This document shows, in pieces, positions 48,116 to 57,724 of a DNA stretch of 64,000 nucleotides. The notes beneath the pieces were generated by a model that saw nothing but the letters and a program-made list of their open reading frames with translations, was not told the DNA's origin and searched no databases. The position numbers and the translations under genes are program-made. Origin of the DNA: Cytobacillus purgationiresistens (GTDB taxonomy: Bacteria > Bacillota > Bacilli > Bacillales > Cytobacillaceae); assembly GCF_030813235.1 (NCBI RefSeq), contig NZ_JAUSUB010000007.1, positions 124,001 to 188,000 of the forward strand, read 5' to 3'. Every line of letters starts with the position of its first letter. Within the stretch, counting starts at the first letter, position 1.

Positions 48116-49798
48116 TTATTCAACTGAAAAGATAAATGCATATAAAGGCTGTTTTCCATCATGAACTTCAACCTCTACATCTTCATAATTCTCTTCAATA
48201 AAGGAAACTAGTAATTCAACCTCTTCATCACTTGCATCTTCACCTTTTAAAATGGTAAGAATTTCAGAATCCTCATCCATCATTGAAGATAATAAATCTT
48301 TGGCAGATTGCACTTTATCCTTGTTCTTTACAATTATTTTACCCTCTTCAATACCCATGAAATCATCTTTTTCGATTTCAAGGCCATCAATGCTTGTATC
48401 GCGAACAGCATAGGTGATTTGGCCAGATTTCACATGTGACAATGCCTCAGACATGCTTCCTTCATTCTCGGATAATGCTGCACCTGGGTTAAACGCAAGC
48501 AGTGCAGACATCCCTTGAGGAACGGTTTTAGTAGGAATGACAACCACTTCCTCCTCCGTAACTTCCGCAGCCTGCTGCGCAGCCATAATAATGTTCTTAT
48601 TATTAGGCAAGATGATTACTTTCTTTGCATTTACATCTTTGATTGCCTTAACGATATCCTCAGTGCTTGGATTCATCGTTTGTCCGCCCTCAATCACTGC
48701 ATGAGCACCAATGCTTTTGAATAAATCAGCCACACCCTTGCCCATAGAAACAGTAACAATCCCATATTCTAGCTTCTCAGCTGGTTTTGCCATCTTTGTT
48801 TCAGCAACTGGACGAGTATCATCATCTAAAATATCTGTATGTTGCTGACGCATATTTTCAATCTTCATATTGATTAAACTGCCATAGCGCTGAGCGTATG
48901 ATAAGCAATCACCAGGCTGTTCAGAGTGAATATGAACCTTAACGAGGTCTTCATCTGCGATAACAAGCAAGGAGTCTCCAAGCTCGCTTAGATCTTGACG
49001 AAATTGCTCTTCAGAGAAGGCTTGCTCAGCAATTTTTTCTGGCTCGAATCTCACCATGAACTCTGTGCAATATCCAAAAACGATATCTGCAGTATTCATA
49101 TGGCTTTGTACGCTTTTATGATGTTCTGCATTGACAAGGTCATCCATTTTTGGAAGCGTTTGCGTTGAATCAGGCAATTCCTCACCTTTTAACTCGCTTA
49201 AGAAACCTTCATATACGAATAACAAACCTTGGCCGCCACTATCGACAACTCCGACTTCTTTTAGTACAGGGAGTAGGTCTGGTGTACGTTGTAAAGAAGC
49301 TTTAGCCTCTTTTACGATCGCTTCCATTATGACAATGAGGTCATCCTCTTTTTTTGCCGCCTGGACAGCCTTCTTCGCCGCATCCTTCGCGACCGTAAGA
49401 ATGGTACCTTCGACTGGCTTCATTACAGCCTTATACGCCGTTTCAACACCTGCTTCAAATGCAGCAGCAAATTCACTACCATTCAAGCTCTCTTTATGCT
49501 CAATCGCTTTTGAGAAGCCTCGGAAAAGCTGGGAAAGGATAACGCCTGAGTTCCCTCGTGCTCCCATAAGTAAGCCCTTGGAAAGCGCAATCCCTACTTT
49601 ACCGATATGTGGATTTACATTGTTCTTTACTTCCTTTGCTCCGGAAGTCATTGACAGATTCATATTTGTTCCAGTATCACCATCTGGAACAGGGAAAACA
49701 TTTAATGCGTCGACATAATTGGCATTTGCCGACAAATGGTTGGCACCCTGCACAACCATGCGCGCAAATTGTTTCCCATCTAAAACTTTAATTGACAC
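48116..49798 (-). CDS. fakA: FakA (YloV), fatty acid kinase ATP-binding subunit
   Basis: Phosphorylates fatty acids bound to FakB. 560 residues: N-terminal DhaL/DAK2 domain with ALNVFPVPDGDTGTNMNLSMTSGAKEV near residue 28 and GARGNSGVILSQLFRGFSKAI near 78; a middle domain (FGYCTEFMVRFEP); a C-terminal DegV-like domain (IVTVSMGKGVADLFKSIGAHAVIEGGQTMNPSTEDI). It follows yloU by 16 bases. In B. subtilis sdaAB-sdaAA comes next; here recG follows directly. Confidence 0.96.
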   Translation of the reverse strand: MSIKVLDGKQFARMVVQGANHLSANANYVDALNVFPVPDGDTGTNMNLSMTSGAKEVKNNVNPHIGKVGIALSKGLLMGARGNSGVILSQLFRGFSKAIEHKESLNGSEFAAAFEAGVETAYKAVMKPVEGTILTVAKDAAKKAVQAAKKEDDLIVIMEAIVKEAKASLQRTPDLLPVLKEVGVVDSGGQGLLFVYEGFLSELKGEELPDSTQTLPKMDDLVNAEHHKSVQSHMNTADIVFGYCTEFMVRFEPEKIAEQAFSEEQFRQDLSELGDSLLVIADEDLVKVHIHSEQPGDCLSYAQRYGSLINMKIENMRQQHTDILDDDTRPVAETKMAKPAEKLEYGIVTVSMGKGVADLFKSIGAHAVIEGGQTMNPSTEDIVKAIKDVNAKKVIILPNNKNIIMAAQQAAEVTEEEVVVIPTKTVPQGMSALLAFNPGAALSENEGSMSEALSHVKSGQITYAVRDTSIDGLEIEKDDFMGIEEGKIIVKNKDKVQSAKDLLSSMMDEDSEILTILKGEDASDEEVELLVSFIEENYEDVEVEVHDGKQPLYAFIFSVE

Positions 49799-49814
49799 AG
49801 ACCTTTCCTCCTCA

Positions 49815-50177
49815 TTACGGGTTCGTTACTCGAACTCCTTGAACATAAATATTAACCGAGTCAGTACTGAGCCCGACTGTTTGATCCAAGGTATACTTTA
49901 CTTTTGATTGCACATTATGGGCAACTTCGGATATTTTTGTTCCATAGCTAACAATAATGTACATATCGATATGTACTTCATCATTTTCCTGGCGAACGAC
50001 GACTCCTCTAGTAAAGTTCTCTTTACGTAAAATATCGGTCAGGCCATCCTTGATTTGATTTTTGGATGCCATGCCAACAATTCCATAGCAGTCAATAGCT
50101 GCTCCGCCCGCAATTGTTGCGATAACATCATTTGAGATATCGATTTGCCCGTAATTATTTTTTAATTCAATGGACAT
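49815..50177 (-). CDS. yloU: YloU, Asp23/Gls24 family envelope stress-type protein
   Basis: 120 residues with the Asp23 (DUF322) pattern: GQIDISNDVIATIAGGAAIDCYGIVGMASK, then VHIDMYIIVSYGTKISEVAHNVQSKVKYTLDQTVGL, and VNIYVQGVRV at the end. No membrane segment. Function is unclear. It is tightly followed by fakA, the conserved pair. Confidence 0.95.
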   Translation of the reverse strand: MSIELKNNYGQIDISNDVIATIAGGAAIDCYGIVGMASKNQIKDGLTDILRKENFTRGVVVRQENDEVHIDMYIIVSYGTKISEVAHNVQSKVKYTLDQTVGLSTDSVNIYVQGVRVTNP

Positions 50178-50209
50178 TTTTCGTTCCCCCTTTTGGAAAA
50201 TTGCTGCTT

Positions 50210-50218
50210 AGTATAGCA
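50210..50218 (-). promoter_or_regulatory. Extended -10 promoter of yloU-fakA
   Basis: Reading leftward, TGCTATACT is 33 bases before the yloU start and lacks a good -35, as extended -10 promoters may. The 394-base yloU-rpmB gap (50178-50571) also has a minus-strand TTGACA near 50390 with TATAAT 20 bases on, too long a spacer to call, and a plus-strand TTGCAT-N17-TAAATT at about 50420-50450 that may drive rpmB. Confidence 0.5.
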
Positions 50219-50571
50219 TGTCTGTCTTTATAAAATGCACGAGAATTAGACAGTCATACCTATTCGTGTTTCTATAATACACACTTTACTGCATTTCATA
50301 AAGAACATTTTACTATACGAGTAAAGATTTTAAAAGCCATACTTACCTCATGTTATTATAGCTTATATTAGCCTATCATATGTCAAGGATTTTTTCTTGA
50401 TAGATTTATTTACAACTATTGCATTGTATTAGGTTGTATGATAAATTATTAAAGTATCTTTTTAATATGAAAGCAGTGCGAATTGTTTTCTTATTAACAG
50501 ATGTATCTGACAATTGTAAACGAAAGCATGAAAATAGTTTAATGTCATGTTTTAGTAAGGAGGGAATATAC

Positions 50572-50760
50572 ATGCCACGTAAATGTGTTGTAACTGGAAG
50601 AAAAACATCTTCAGGTAACGCTCGTTCACACGCAATGAACGCTAATAAACGTACTTGGGGAGCAAACCTTCAAAAGGTGCGTATCCTTGTTGACGGTAAA
50701 CCTAAACGTGTTTGGGTTTCTGCAAGAGCGCTTAGATCAGGTAAAGTAGAACGCGTATAA
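50572..50760 (+). CDS. rpmB: Ribosomal protein L28
   Basis: The only plus-strand gene in the window. 62 residues from the ATG at 50572, with AAGGAGGG upstream. [29 protein letters not shown] and [27 protein letters not shown] are the family sequence. The Cys/zinc-ribbon pairs of some L28 paralogues are absent (one Cys at residue 5), so this is the zinc-independent form. It is divergent from yloU and convergent with spoVM. Confidence 0.98.
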   Translation: MPRKCVVTGRKTSSGNARSHAMNANKRTWGANLQKVRILVDGKPKRVWVSARALRSGKVERV

Positions 50761-50765
50761 AGCAT

Positions 50766-50800
50766 AAGAGGGTGTCCCTAATCGGACACCCTCTTTTTTA
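50766..50800 (+). terminator. Intrinsic terminator of rpmB
   Basis: AAGAGGGTGTCC and GGACACCCTCTT form a 12-bp stem with a 6-base loop, followed by TTTTT on the plus strand, six bases after the rpmB stop. Confidence 0.92.
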
Positions 50801-50924
50801 TCACTATTACTTTTTTTACTTACAAAAATAAAAGGCTTTTAAGAAACTTTGATTCATTTGCTTTCTTTCGCAGCATTTATTTTTTTATTTTGCTGCTTTA
50901 GATGTGTAGAAATATCTGTGAAGA

Positions 50925-50952
50925 AAAATAAAAGCACCTAAAAAAGGTGCTA
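50925..50952 (-). terminator. Intrinsic terminator of spoVM
   Basis: AGCACCT and AGGTGCT form a short stem with a T-rich loop, then TTTTATTTTTC on the minus strand, about 40 bases after the spoVM stop. Confidence 0.75.
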
Positions 50953-50990
50953 AAAAGTAAAAATCCCATTGCGATGATCATTATTATTTT

Positions 50991-51071
50991 TATCCCTTTT
51001 TAAAGGTTCCCAGCATGGCGCGGACGATGCCGCCTAAAAATTTGGGCAATTTAATTGTATAGAATCTCATT
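50991..51071 (-). CDS. spoVM: SpoVM, stage V sporulation protein M
   Basis: 26-residue amphipathic helix peptide that recognises the convex forespore membrane and anchors SpoIVA for spore coat and cortex assembly. Starts MRFYTIKLPKFLGG and ends MLGTFKKG; Phe3, Pro9 and the GGIVRAML core match the known peptide. The ATG at 51071 is about six bases after GAGGAGGG; a second, out-of-frame ATG four bases upstream is not used. Its place between thiN and rpmB is the conserved one. Its presence shows that the organism belongs to an endospore-forming lineage. Confidence 0.96.
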
Positions 51072-51167
51072 CATGTCCCTCCTCAAAATCTCACGCATCG
51101 GGCTGTTTGGCACCCCTTTTATCCTATTCATATTAAAGAAATAAGTACTTGCAACAAGTTTTCTTTC

Positions 51168-51815
51168 TTAATCCTTGCTCCTTATCACCAATAATATGCC
51201 TTCTGTAAAAGAAAAAGTACCACAATCATCAAGAAGTTCATTACTTATACATAATGTAGATCCGAACGGAATATGACGATTGGTTAATGGATATTTAAAA
51301 CCTGTTAATGTTAAAGCTTCAACCGCCATTGTCATGGGAATGAATGAAATATAGGGATGAAGGCTATTTTTCCCGATTGAATATTCTCCTGGATTTTTTA
51401 TGTAAAGAATATTTTTATCGTCAATGATTTCAATCGGGATGGCTTGCTGTTGAAGAACAGGCTTAACTAAAAGCTGTACATTGGCAAAGAAATGATCCAG
51501 CCTTCCTCCTGTAGCACCAAATAAACGAATCAAATCCGGCTCCTGTTGCAGCGCCCAGTTTAGTGCGAGTTCCATATCGGTCTCATCCTTCTCGGGCTTA
51601 AATCGATTGAGCTGTGAAACCCCTTGCTTAATCTTATCCATCTCGTTTTTAGAAACGGAATCAAAATCTCCGAAAGCCATGATTGGTTGTATATCTTTGG
51701 ATAATAAAATCATAGCCCCTTTGTCCACTCCTACCCATCTATCATCTTCTGTCTGATAATTTTCTAAGTCGGCCAGGTTTTCAGTTGGACCTGCAGCTAG
51801 AATATTAATAATCAT
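51168..51815 (-). CDS. thiN: ThiN, thiamine pyrophosphokinase
   Basis: Makes thiamine diphosphate from thiamine and ATP. The ATG at 51815 (GAGGTG seven bases upstream) gives 215 residues, as in B. subtilis. MAFGDFDSVSKNEMDKI and PEKDETDMELALNWAL carry the catalytic acidic residues, LFGATGGRLDHFFANVQLL the substrate site, and ISFIPMTMAVEALTLTGFKYPL the C-terminal thiamine-binding part. Flanked by spoVM and the monooxygenase pseudogene; in B. subtilis it follows rpe directly. Confidence 0.96.
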   Translation of the reverse strand: MIINILAAGPTENLADLENYQTEDDRWVGVDKGAMILLSKDIQPIMAFGDFDSVSKNEMDKIKQGVSQLNRFKPEKDETDMELALNWALQQEPDLIRLFGATGGRLDHFFANVQLLVKPVLQQQAIPIEIIDDKNILYIKNPGEYSIGKNSLHPYISFIPMTMAVEALTLTGFKYPLTNRHIPFGSTLCISNELLDDCGTFSFTEGILLVIRSKD

Positions 51816-51912
51816 TTTTATACACCTCATTTATTATTGTCAGTATAAGAGCCGGCTCATCCACCCAGCTACCGTTTGATAACCTTCATTTTACTATTAG
51901 AGGAGTAAAAAT

Positions 51913-53243
51913 TCATGTGATTTGTACATGGCTCTTTAATAAAATATCTTTTGCCACTTTTGGATGGAGTAAATGGGTTGATGGCTGAAGGAGGTTCATC
52001 ACTTTTATTAGACGTGTATAGGTATCACGATTATCACTTGAGCGCTCATAGACCCTTTTGCTGTACCTTTGTAATAATGGGACCGTCCATTTTCTATTGC
52101 CGATTACTTTTGGATGTCTGAATACCGCTGTTGATGACATTTTCCAAGGTGTTGCGATTATTCTGCTCGCTTTCGTATGGAACCTCTGATTAAATCCTGG
52201 TTTAGTATGTTTGCTCTCGTCCAGCATTCCCATTAATGCAGTTGCTTCCATAGCAGCGACTGATATCCCTTGACCAAAGACAGGATCGAACCGGCAATGA
52301 GCATCACCCACAATTAATAGTCCATCAGGCAAACTGGCTAAATCATACCTTCTCTACACTTGCTGCGGTATTTTAAAGACATAAATATCTGAAATCGGTT
52401 CTGCTAACTCAAAAAATTGGTTTACATCCGTTACTGGAAATTTTTCTGCATAGCTTCGAAAAGCTTCCTCATCATCTGGAGGTGTTTCCTTTGCATAACC
52501 GCTAAAAGTGACTGAATATCGACCTCTTTCAACACTTTGAATAAAAGCCCCATAAGGATGGTCTGCAAAACTTGGTGAAACTAACAGATTGGTCCAATCA
52601 ACCTTTTTATGGTCCTTTCGGTGAAAATATTGTGTTGCATAAAAGCCTATTTTTTCTTCTTTGATATCGATATCATGACTTTTCAGCCATTGCACACTAT
52701 TAGAGCCGAAACCGCTAGTGTCTACAACAATATCAGCAAATTTTCTTCTTCCTTACCACTTTGCTTATTATGGACTGATACACCAGTGATTTTCCGTGGA
52801 CTTTTATCATGCAAATAGCCTTTTACTTCAGATTCATATTCAAATCCAATATTAGGCGTATCAACTATGAATTGTTGAATATGCCATTCTAGCAATGGAC
52901 GACTTTGCTGCACCAGTTAATTCACTGTAAACCGTTCTTTCCACTGCCGTAATGATACCACCTTAAATCTCTGGTGAAATTATTTACTAGTGCACCATCT
53001 TCTATCAAGCTTTCATGAATTCTTGGAAATAATTTATTAAGGTCATTATGCCCGCCTTTTAATACGACATGAGGATGAAATGTTTGCGGTACACTTTTCG
53101 CGGAGCCCTTTCATCCCATTTAGGACCTGACTCTATGATTCGTACATGACGATAAAAGTGTGACAATGCTTTTGCTATGATTTTAACCTGCTAGCTATAC
53201 TTCCACCTATCACAATCGCTCTATCCCCTCTTTTAGCCCCCAT
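51913..53243 (-). pseudogene. Decayed FAD-dependent monooxygenase gene
   Basis: The start at 53243 reads MGAKRGDRAIVIGGSIASRL, an FAD-binding Rossmann motif, and hits a stop (TAG) after codon 22. Downstream pieces of the same type of enzyme continue in shifted frames: ESGPKWDERAPRKSVPQTFHPH-like, then fragments at 52722-52913, 52354-52695 and 51913-52332. The last has the second FAD motif GLLIVGDAHCRFDPVFGQGISVAAMEA. At least one nonsense codon and several frameshifts are needed to join them, so no full enzyme can be made. Inserted between rpe and thiN, which adjoin in B. subtilis. Confidence 0.85.
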
Positions 53244-53366
53244 TTCCTATACTTTTTATAAGTATACTGATGCTGGAATTTAATCGAAAACCGCAAAGGA
53301 TGGATTTTCGAAGTTAGTTCAAATGACTTAAGAGTGGTAGAAGGTGCAATCACATTTTATTTTCCT

Positions 53367-53404
53367 AAAAAAAAGCTGATTTCAAAATTACCTTTGAAAT
53401 CAGC
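53367..53404 (-). terminator. Intrinsic terminator of the priA-to-rpe operon
   Basis: GCTGATTTCAAA and TTTGAAATCAGC form a 12-bp stem followed by eight T on the minus strand, 25 bases after the rpe stop. Confidence 0.93.
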
Positions 53405-53428
53405 GATGATATACTTATTCTTTTTTTA

Positions 53429-54073
53429 TTATCCACGAAGGACAGAAATAGCTTGGGCACGGTCTTTCTTATTATAGACAGCAGAACCCGCTACAAGTAC
53501 ATCGGCCCCTGCTTCTATGCAAAGCTTAGCCGTGTCTTCATTTACTCCGCCATCTACTTCAATTTCGACATCCAGGTTTCTATCGTCTATCATTTTTTTC
53601 ACATCTGCTATTTTAGGTAGAACATTATGAATGAATTTCTGTCCACCAAACCCAGGATTTACAGTCATCAGTAAAACCATATCTACATCACCTATCACAT
53701 GCAAAATCGAATCTACTGGAGTGGCAGGATTTAAAACAACACCGGCTTTCACACCGTAGGATTTTATGTGTTGAATAGTTCGATGCAGATGGCGGCACGC
53801 TTCAACATGCACAGTAATATAATCTGCCCCTGCCTTGGCGAAGGCTTCAATATAGTTATCCGGGTTTTCAATCATTAGATGTACATCCAACGGAAGATTA
53901 GTGACTGGACGAATGGCATCAACGATCAGTGGACCAATCGTGATATTCGGTACAAAGTGGCCATCCATGACATCGACATGGATATAATCTGCTCCGCCAC
54001 GCTCAACATCCTTTATTTCCTCTCCCAATCTGGAAAAATCTGCAGATAATATCGATGGTGCGATCTTTACCAT
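53429..54073 (-). CDS. rpe: Rpe, ribulose-phosphate 3-epimerase
   Basis: Interconverts ribulose-5-P and xylulose-5-P in the pentose phosphate pathway. The ATG at 54073 lies eight bases after GAGG and gives 214 residues; the TTG at 54079 overlapping the rsgA stop is a possible alternative. [51 protein letters not shown] and [10 protein letters not shown] mark the TIM-barrel metal site. It is the last gene of the operon, closed by a strong terminator. Confidence 0.98.
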   Translation of the reverse strand: MVKIAPSILSADFSRLGEEIKDVERGGADYIHVDVMDGHFVPNITIGPLIVDAIRPVTNLPLDVHLMIENPDNYIEAFAKAGADYITVHVEACRHLHRTIQHIKSYGVKAGVVLNPATPVDSILHVIGDVDMVLLMTVNPGFGGQKFIHNVLPKIADVKKMIDDRNLDVEIEVDGGVNEDTAKLCIEAGADVLVAGSAVYNKKDRAQAISVLRG

Positions 54074-54075
54074 TT

Positions 54076-54960
54076 TCAATACCTCGGCTTTCTCTCTTTA
54101 ATCTCTTGTAGAAATGCGATGTAATGCTCATATCTGTAAGCTGGGATTTCTCCTGACTCATTAGCAGCCTTTACTGCGCACTTAGGCTCTTTTAAATGCA
54201 GGCAGCCGCGGAATTTGCATTCTTCACTTTTCGCCTGAATGTCGGGAAAGCATGAATTTAAATCTTCCAGTTCAATATCTGTGAACTCTAACGAGCTAAA
54301 TCCAGGTGTATCTGCAACAAGACCTTCATTAATTGCTATTAATTCTACATGCCTTGTTGTATGCTTTCCTCTCCCTAAGTGGGAGGAAATATCATCTGTT
54401 TTTATATCCAAATCTGGACGGAGAACATTCAACAGCGAAGATTTACCTACACCAGATTGTCCAGCAAATACAGAAATCGCATTATCTAAAAAAGGGAATA
54501 ATTCGTTGATTCCTTCCTCTGTCTCTGAGGAAGTTAGAATCACTTCATAACCAGCTTTGCGGTAATCCTCCGCATAACCGCGGATTTTTATTTGTTGCTC
54601 CGGGTTGGCTAAATCCATTTTTGTGATACAAATAATCGGTGTTATTTGATTAAATTCTACTAACACTAAAAAGCGATCCAATAAAGCGGTGCTAAAAGTT
54701 GGCTCAACACTGGAAAAAACGAGAATGGCTTGATCGACATTTGCAATCGGCGGACGAACAAGCTCATTCTTTCTATCCTTTATTTCCAGGATATAGCCTT
54801 CTTTATCATTTTCTGCTTGAAAGACAACCTCATCCCCGACAAGAGGTGTAATTTTTTTTTTGCGGAATACTCCTCTTCCACGGCATTGAGTGATTTCATC
54901 CTTTTCACTTAGAACATAATAAAAACCGCTTAAAGCTTTTATAATTTTGCCTTCAGGCAT
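54076..54960 (-). CDS. rsgA: RsgA, 30S maturation GTPase (CpgA)
   Basis: Circularly permuted GTPase checking late 30S assembly; in Bacillus it is phosphorylated by PrkC. 294 residues: OB-fold (1-70), then ITKMDLAN (G4) near 117, [14 protein letters not shown] (G1) near 166, [10 protein letters not shown] (G3) near 219, and a C-terminal zinc site [16 protein letters not shown]. It sits between prkC and rpe, overlapping the latter region by a few bases. Confidence 0.97.
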   Translation of the reverse strand: MPEGKIIKALSGFYYVLSEKDEITQCRGRGVFRKKKITPLVGDEVVFQAENDKEGYILEIKDRKNELVRPPIANVDQAILVFSSVEPTFSTALLDRFLVLVEFNQITPIICITKMDLANPEQQIKIRGYAEDYRKAGYEVILTSSETEEGINELFPFLDNAISVFAGQSGVGKSSLLNVLRPDLDIKTDDISSHLGRGKHTTRHVELIAINEGLVADTPGFSSLEFTDIELEDLNSCFPDIQAKSEECKFRGCLHLKEPKCAVKAANESGEIPAYRYEHYIAFLQEIKERKPRY

Positions 54961-54978
54961 AGCAGCCCTCCTTAGACT

Positions 54979-56961
54979 TTATTCTGAATATGGAACCGTT
55001 TGCTCATCAAGGACAGTATTATCACGTCTTATTAGATAAACCGCTTCCCCTCCAGGCTGGATTCGCATTTTTATGTCATACTTGGTATTTTCCGTTATAG
55101 TAAACGTATCAAACGGCTCAGACATATTTGAATCCATATCATCAACATATATTTGAATCTCTTGAGGCTCCCCTTCATTGATCGGCTCATACGGAATTTC
55201 TACTGACTTTTCAACTTCTTGCGGAAGCTCTTCTTTGCCTAAAGAGAGGGTAACCTTAACAGTTGAACCTTTAGTTAACTCTGCACCAGCTTCGGGGTCT
55301 TGGGAGATAACCAAGCCCTTAGTAATTTCATCATCATGAACTTTATCGATATCAATTTTCAGTCCTGTTGAAGAAGCATATACATCCAAACCTTTTTCGT
55401 TATATTCTCTTAAGTCCTCTAGTACGACTGGCGTTGGTCCGAGGCTAACCTTAAATACGATCTCTTCATCCTCTGGAACAACATAGGTTCCTGGATTGAT
55501 ATTTTGATCAACAATCTTACCCTCAGCTATTTCATCATCATAAACTTCTTCTGTTTCAATAGATTTAAACCCTTCGTCCCTTAACTCGCTTTCAACATCA
55601 TCAAAGGAGAGGCCACTGTAGTCATCTAACTCATATTTATCCTTGCCCATACTTTGGTAGATATCGATTGTTGCCCCTTCTTTCTGTGTTTTTCCGGCTT
55701 TGGGAGTTGTGCGTACTACTGAGCCCTCAACAATTTCTTCATCGTTGATTTCATGAATTTCACCCACTGTAAACCCAGCCTCTACCAACTCAGATACCGC
55801 TTTCTCGACTTCTTCTCCAGTTACATCAGGTACGACAATATCTTTTGGAGACAGCAAATCTGGGACAACTGTTATAGCCAGTACACCAATAATTAGAAGT
55901 AAAACAAAGACAGCAACGAGGATAACCGACCATTTTTTCTTCTTCTTTTTATCCGTTGATTTCTTATCCTTCTTCTTTTTCTCCTTCTTAGTTTTCACTT
56001 GATTCGGACTATCTGATTTTACCTCGTTACTATGAACAATTGTTTCATCGCTAACAGGAAAGGCTTCATCACCAGTTATAATCGGAATTGCCTTAGTAGC
56101 ATCATCATCATCCGGTATGGAAAATTTTCGTTCGTTTTGGCGATCTGAATCAAGAGCAGAGGATATATCCTCTCCCATTTCATCCGCATTATTATAACGA
56201 TGAAAAGAATCCTTTGCCGTTGCTTTCAAAACGATGTTTTCCACACTTTGCGGAATTTCTGGATTCCATCTCCGTAAAGAAGGGGTTTCTGACTGCAGAT
56301 GCTTTAAAGCGATTGCAACAGCCGACTCACCAGAAAACGGCAATCGACCTGTTAATAATTCAAACATGACTATACCCAGAGAGTATATATCTGATTTTCT
56401 ATTCGCCATTCCGCCTCTAGCCTGCTCCGGTGATAAATAATGGACAGATCCAAGAACAGAATTCGTTTGTGTAATGCTCGTTGCACTCAGCGCCATTGCA
56501 ATCCCAAAATCTGTAATCTTAATATTACCATCAGGGTCAACTAAGATATTATGCGGTTTAATATCGCGGTGAATGATTTGATTGTGATGTGCATGTGAGA
56601 TCGCTGAAGTTAGTTGCTTCATAATATTAAGCGCTGTTTCAATTGGTACAGGGCTGTTTTTTTGTATGTATTGCTTTAAGGTTTGACCTTCAACATATTC
56701 CATAACAATATAGTAAAGTGTATCTTCTTCACCCACGTCGTAAATACTAACTATATTCTGATGAGCCAAGCTTGTAGCTGATTGGGCTTCCCGATGAAAT
56801 CTTCTGATAAATTCATCATCTTCAGCGAAGTCAAGGCGTAGCATTTTCACAGCCACATCCCTGTCCAAAATCATGTCATGGGCAAGGTAAACATTGGCCA
56901 TACCTCCGCCGCCAATCATTTCTAGAATCTTATAGCGTCCGCTCAGGCGCTTTCCAATCAT
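54979..56961 (-). CDS. prkC: PrkC, PASTA-domain Ser/Thr protein kinase
   Basis: Transmembrane kinase that senses muropeptides and controls germination, cell wall and translation factors. 660 residues. Kinase domain 1-270: GGGGMANVYLA P-loop, HRDIKPHNIL catalytic loop, TDFGIAMALS, LGSVHYLSPEQARGG activation loop. A Lys-rich juxtamembrane stretch and one TM (WSVILVAVFVLLLIIGVLAI, about 345-365) precede three PASTA repeats (DIVVPDVTGEEVEKA; ELDDYSGLSFDDVES; TPVVLEDLREYNEKG) and a C-terminal beta domain. ATG 56961 with GAGGTG upstream, just after the prpC stop. Confidence 0.97.
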   Translation of the reverse strand: MIGKRLSGRYKILEMIGGGGMANVYLAHDMILDRDVAVKMLRLDFAEDDEFIRRFHREAQSATSLAHQNIVSIYDVGEEDTLYYIVMEYVEGQTLKQYIQKNSPVPIETALNIMKQLTSAISHAHHNQIIHRDIKPHNILVDPDGNIKITDFGIAMALSATSITQTNSVLGSVHYLSPEQARGGMANRKSDIYSLGIVMFELLTGRLPFSGESAVAIALKHLQSETPSLRRWNPEIPQSVENIVLKATAKDSFHRYNNADEMGEDISSALDSDRQNERKFSIPDDDDATKAIPIITGDEAFPVSDETIVHSNEVKSDSPNQVKTKKEKKKKDKKSTDKKKKKKWSVILVAVFVLLLIIGVLAITVVPDLLSPKDIVVPDVTGEEVEKAVSELVEAGFTVGEIHEINDEEIVEGSVVRTTPKAGKTQKEGATIDIYQSMGKDKYELDDYSGLSFDDVESELRDEGFKSIETEEVYDDEIAEGKIVDQNINPGTYVVPEDEEIVFKVSLGPTPVVLEDLREYNEKGLDVYASSTGLKIDIDKVHDDEITKGLVISQDPEAGAELTKGSTVKVTLSLGKEELPQEVEKSVEIPYEPINEGEPQEIQIYVDDMDSNMSEPFDTFTITENTKYDIKMRIQPGGEAVYLIRRDNTVLDEQTVPYSE

Positions 56962-56970
56962 CACACCTCA

Positions 56971-57720
56971 TCACCCTCTTTCACTGCCATCTAAGAACTC
57001 AACGATAACAAGGGTGATATTATCCTCGCCTCCATAGTTATTGGCTAATTCAATAAGCATAGAAGCCTTTTCTTCCAAATTTGAGTCACTGATAATAACT
57101 TTCTTCATTTCATCTTCAGTCACCTTATTTGAAAGACCGTCTGAGCATAGAAGCAGGACATCTCCCTCCTCAAATATTATCGTTTTAAGGTCGAGATTAA
57201 CCTCTTCTTCAGTACCTAGAACTCTTAGAACAACATTTTTCATCGGATGATGTTCAGCATCTTCCTTGGAAATCTGCCCTGAACGAACCAACTCATTTAC
57301 CAGTGAATGGTCATCAGTAAGTTGTTGAAATCCTGATTCGTTATGAATATAGCCACGACTGTCGCCAAGATTCGCAATAGTGGCAAAGCGGTCTGTAGTA
57401 ATAGCCGCTACAACTGTTGTACCCATACCTTCGCACTCAGGTTCTTTTTTTGCATGTTCAAACAATACTTTATTTACGTCTTTAATATTATGTGTTAGCC
57501 ATTCTTCTGCTTGCTCTGCGGTTTGAATTTTTTCTGACTTCATCCAAAGATCTTCTAAATTCTTTTTCGCCATTTCACTCGCAACATCACCTGCACGGTG
57601 ACCGCCCATGCCATCTGCTACGATGGCAAGGCGATCTCCACTTAGGTTGATGAAGATTCCGCCATTATCTTCATTACGTTGACGAATTCTGCCTACATCA
57701 GTCATAAAAACAGCCTTCAT
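56971..57720 (-). CDS. prpC: PrpC, PP2C-type protein phosphatase
   Basis: Dephosphorylates PrkC and its targets. The ATG at 57720 with GAGGTGACA upstream gives 249 residues starting MKAVFMTDVGRIRQRNEDN. PP2C metal-binding motifs: NEDNGG, VADGMGGHRAGDVASEMA, GMGTTVVAAI, ANLGDSRGYI, LLCSDGLSNKV and GGEDNITLVIV. The gene is the normal partner of prkC, separated by under ten bases. Confidence 0.97.
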   Translation of the reverse strand: MKAVFMTDVGRIRQRNEDNGGIFINLSGDRLAIVADGMGGHRAGDVASEMAKKNLEDLWMKSEKIQTAEQAEEWLTHNIKDVNKVLFEHAKKEPECEGMGTTVVAAITTDRFATIANLGDSRGYIHNESGFQQLTDDHSLVNELVRSGQISKEDAEHHPMKNVVLRVLGTEEEVNLDLKTIIFEEGDVLLLCSDGLSNKVTEDEMKKVIISDSNLEEKASMLIELANNYGGEDNITLVIVEFLDGSERG

Positions 57721-57724
57721 ACTG

